This document shows positions 57,896 to 60,000 of a stretch of 60,000 nucleotides of DNA, one piece after another. Location: positions 93,695,087 to 93,755,086 of the forward strand of contig CM043966.1 of NCBI GenBank assembly GCA_014529385.2. The letters run 5' to 3'. Each line of letters starts with the position of its first letter. The first letter of the stretch is position 1. The notes below the pieces were generated by a model. That model was not told the DNA's origin, ran no database searches, and saw nothing but the letters and a program-made list of their open reading frames with translations. The DNA is from Adiantum capillus-veneris (lineage: Eukaryota > Streptophyta > Polypodiopsida > Polypodiales > Pteridaceae). The position numbers and the translations under genes were made by a program.

Positions 57896-60000
57896 CTAAA
57901 CCAAAACATCGAGGTAAAGTTTCACAGTCCGAGGAGTATCTGCTAGGTCCTCCTCCTCCATCCACTTCGCATCAAATGCAGGAAAGTTCTTGAACTTAAC
58001 CAAGAACCGCCTTCGGACTTTACCTTTCTTCGTATCGTTATGTGCCAAAATCTGTTCAGGAACAAGGATCTCCTCGTTTTCTTCCACTTTGGGTTGCTCA
58101 TCAGGCTCCCCATCATCAGGCACATCACCCTTAACAGGTTTCAAGAGACTCACATGCAATGCATTGTGAATCCTCCAAGTATCTGGCAGTTTCAATGGGA
58201 AGGAGACATCATTTATCTTTTCAGTAATCTGGAAAGGTCCGTAGTATCGCATACTAAGCTTTGGAAAAAGCCTCTCCTTTCCCTTTTTCTTTCTTAGGCG
58301 TGCCTTCTTAAAAGTAAGAGCACCCAATCATCCTCCTTCAATTTCAAGTCGCGACAATGGCGATCCGCTGCCTTTTTCTGTCGTTCTTGAGAAACCTGCA
58401 AAGTCTTGTGAACCTTGGCAAAAGCCGTATCCAAATCTTGCGAATATTCATCCGCTTCAAATATCTGATCTTTCGTGCTCAGGAAGGATGGAACCTTCGC
58501 AGCACTTTCAACAATCTCACATGGCGTCTTCCCCGTCGAAGAGTGTATCGTGTTATTGTAGGCAAATTCCACCAAAGGTAAGTTCTTTTTCCATTGAGTC
58601 TTCTGATCCGAGATATAAGACTTCAATAAATCTAAAATCACTGAATTGGCAATCTCAAATTGCCCGTCAGTCTGCAAGTGGAACAATGACGAGAACTGCA
58701 ACCGCGTGCCAATGTTCTCCCAAATTGCCTTCCAAAACAAACTCATAAATCTGGGGTCTCTGTTGTCGGAGAGAATCGTCTCAGACGTGCCATGTAATCG
58801 GAAAATCATCGTGATCATTCTGCGTTCTCGGGAGATCAAAAAATGAAATCCATTTCAATATTTTCCGAGGGGCGGGTGGGTATGGGTAAAGGCTTTAACA
58901 ATCCCTGTGCCTTATGCTTGTCAAAATTGACCTTGTGGCATACTAAGCAACTGCGCACAAACTCTTCCACATCCTTCTTGAGTCTCGGCCAAAAGAAGTA
59001 TCTCTCTACCCCTTTCATGGTGGTAGCAATGCCGCGGTGACTCGTAAAAGGTGGACAGTGGCATTCAGTCATAACCTTTTCCCTCAACGGTTGTGTAACG
59101 CACAACATAGTCTTTTTCATCAAGAAGCCTTCCCGAAGGGAGTATCGAGCTACTGTCTCCCCATCCCGTATCCGTGTGAAAAATATCTGCAAAATCTGTA
59201 TCTGTGGCATACCGATCGACCATATCCTCGAAGCTCCTATGATGTATCGCGGAAATAGCCAGATCCAACGGCTTCCAAGACAAAGCATCTACCACCACAT
59301 TCTTCTGTCCCTGCTCATGGACAATCTGGAAGTGAAACTGTGACAAGATGTTCGCCCACCGCATCTGCTTTTCCGAAAGCTGCTTCTGTGACAAGAAGTA
59401 GCGCAAACTCTGATGGTTTGTAAAGACAGTAAAATCCGCTCCGAGTAGGTAGTGCCGCCACTGAGTAAGAGCATGGATCACTGCCAAAAGTTTTTTCTCA
59501 TATATCTGTGCTGTCATCTCCGGCCTAGAGAACAATCGGCTCTCGTAAGCGATGACATGGCCTTCTTGCATCAAGACCGCACCCAGACTACGACCATAAG
59601 CATCACAAAATACTTCAAATGACTTCTGCAAGTCCGGCAAAGTCAAATCTGGTCCTGTAGTCAATTTCTCTTTCAATGTCTGAAAGGCAGTCACCTCTGT
59701 GGATCCCCACGAGAAAGGTACTCCTTTCTGTGTCAAGATATGCAAAGGGGAAGCAACCTCTGCAAACTTTCGTATTAACCGCCTGTAGTACGAACACAGT
59801 CCCAAGAAGCTTCCAACTTCATGGACATTCTTCTAATCGGGCCAATCACGTATAGTCTCTCTATCTTGGCCGAATCCACTTGCACTCCTGTTGCTGAGAC
59901 AAAGTGTCCCAAAAAGTGTATCTCTGAAGCAGATGATCTCTGTGTCCTGCCTCATTCTTAGAGAAAACAATGATATCATCAAAGAAAGTGCCAACAAATA
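57896..60000 (-). pseudogene. unit B chromovirus pol (RT to chromodomain), runs off window
   Basis: From the right edge, the minus strand shows RT catalytic FFDDIIVFSK (59957-59986) and RNase H (RSLGAVLMQEGHVIAYESRL, 59065-59805). The integrase zinc region follows (HRGIATTMKGVERYFFWPRL, CLVCHK), then the core (SDNRDPRFMSLFWKAI, QTDGQFEIANS, EFAYNNTIHSSTG). The C-terminus ends in an intact-looking chromodomain (EILVPEQILAHND, RRRFLVKFKNFPAFDAKWME). Frames change near 59860, 59065, 58840 and 58310, with stops, so it is inactive. A chromodomain after integrase defines chromoviruses, which use it to target histone-marked chromatin. RNase H reads CDAYGRS where family members usually have CDASGRS. 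Confidence 0.92.

Overview
This is nuclear DNA from a land plant with a large, repeat-rich genome. A fern, lycophyte or other seed-free plant would fit, but the species cannot be fixed from this window. The basis is: plant-type Ty1/copia, Ty3/gypsy and chromodomain LTR retrotransposons; a plant-type LINE; very long dinucleotide microsatellites; LTR-element primer sites complementary to tRNA-iMet and tRNA-Asp; and one probable host exon of the chloroplast-division PDV2 type. No rRNA, tRNA gene, CRISPR array or bacterial operon is present.

Layout. 1-1120: a 131-bp tandem repeat and a decayed GGTACT-rich tract. 960-1902: an unidentified broken ORF (-). 2180-3734: a LINE reverse-transcriptase pseudogene (-), cut by a copia LTR (3735-3961) and 5'-truncated copia pol (3962-5945, -). 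5946-7780: pyrimidine/purine low-complexity DNA. 7781-10013: no supportable gene. 10014-21051: Gypsy-1 (+), a decayed Ty3/gypsy element with both LTRs and a deleted PR/RT segment. 21052-28524: microsatellites, a second copia LTR relic and a gypsy integrase relic between 390-bp direct repeats. 28525-48749: Gypsy-2 (-), the same family as Gypsy-1, with a perfect 5-bp duplication (CAAGG). Copia-B (29027-35318, TSD ACTCT) sits inside its 3' LTR, and a solo LTR (30738-31532, TSD GAGCT) sits inside Copia-B. 48755-49310: a small inverted-repeat element with a hairpin and tRNA-like boxes. 49858-50070: probable PDV2-like exon 1 (+). 53556-60000: two tandem chromovirus units (-) sharing an LTR; the right one runs off the window.

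The most interesting object is the Gypsy-1/Gypsy-2 family, about 14 kb when intact. Its gag has four zinc knuckles. A retropepsin-like domain with a non-canonical D-G-G site lies before RT. A second retropepsin-like domain, with canonical D-T-G in Gypsy-2, lies after integrase and is fused to it through a charged linker. A tail with repeated W-[VI]-P-K motifs follows, then an internal copy of the polypurine tract, a TATA box, a 140-codon acidic accessory ORF of identical length in both copies, and about 1.4 kb of conserved 3' sequence. I do not know of a described lineage with this layout. A second notable object is a coiled-coil plus RRM-like protein resembling LINE-1 ORF1p, lying where gag is expected in a chromovirus unit (55589-56257).

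Every autonomous element seen carries stops, frameshifts or deletions, so this is a graveyard of elements next to one likely host gene start.
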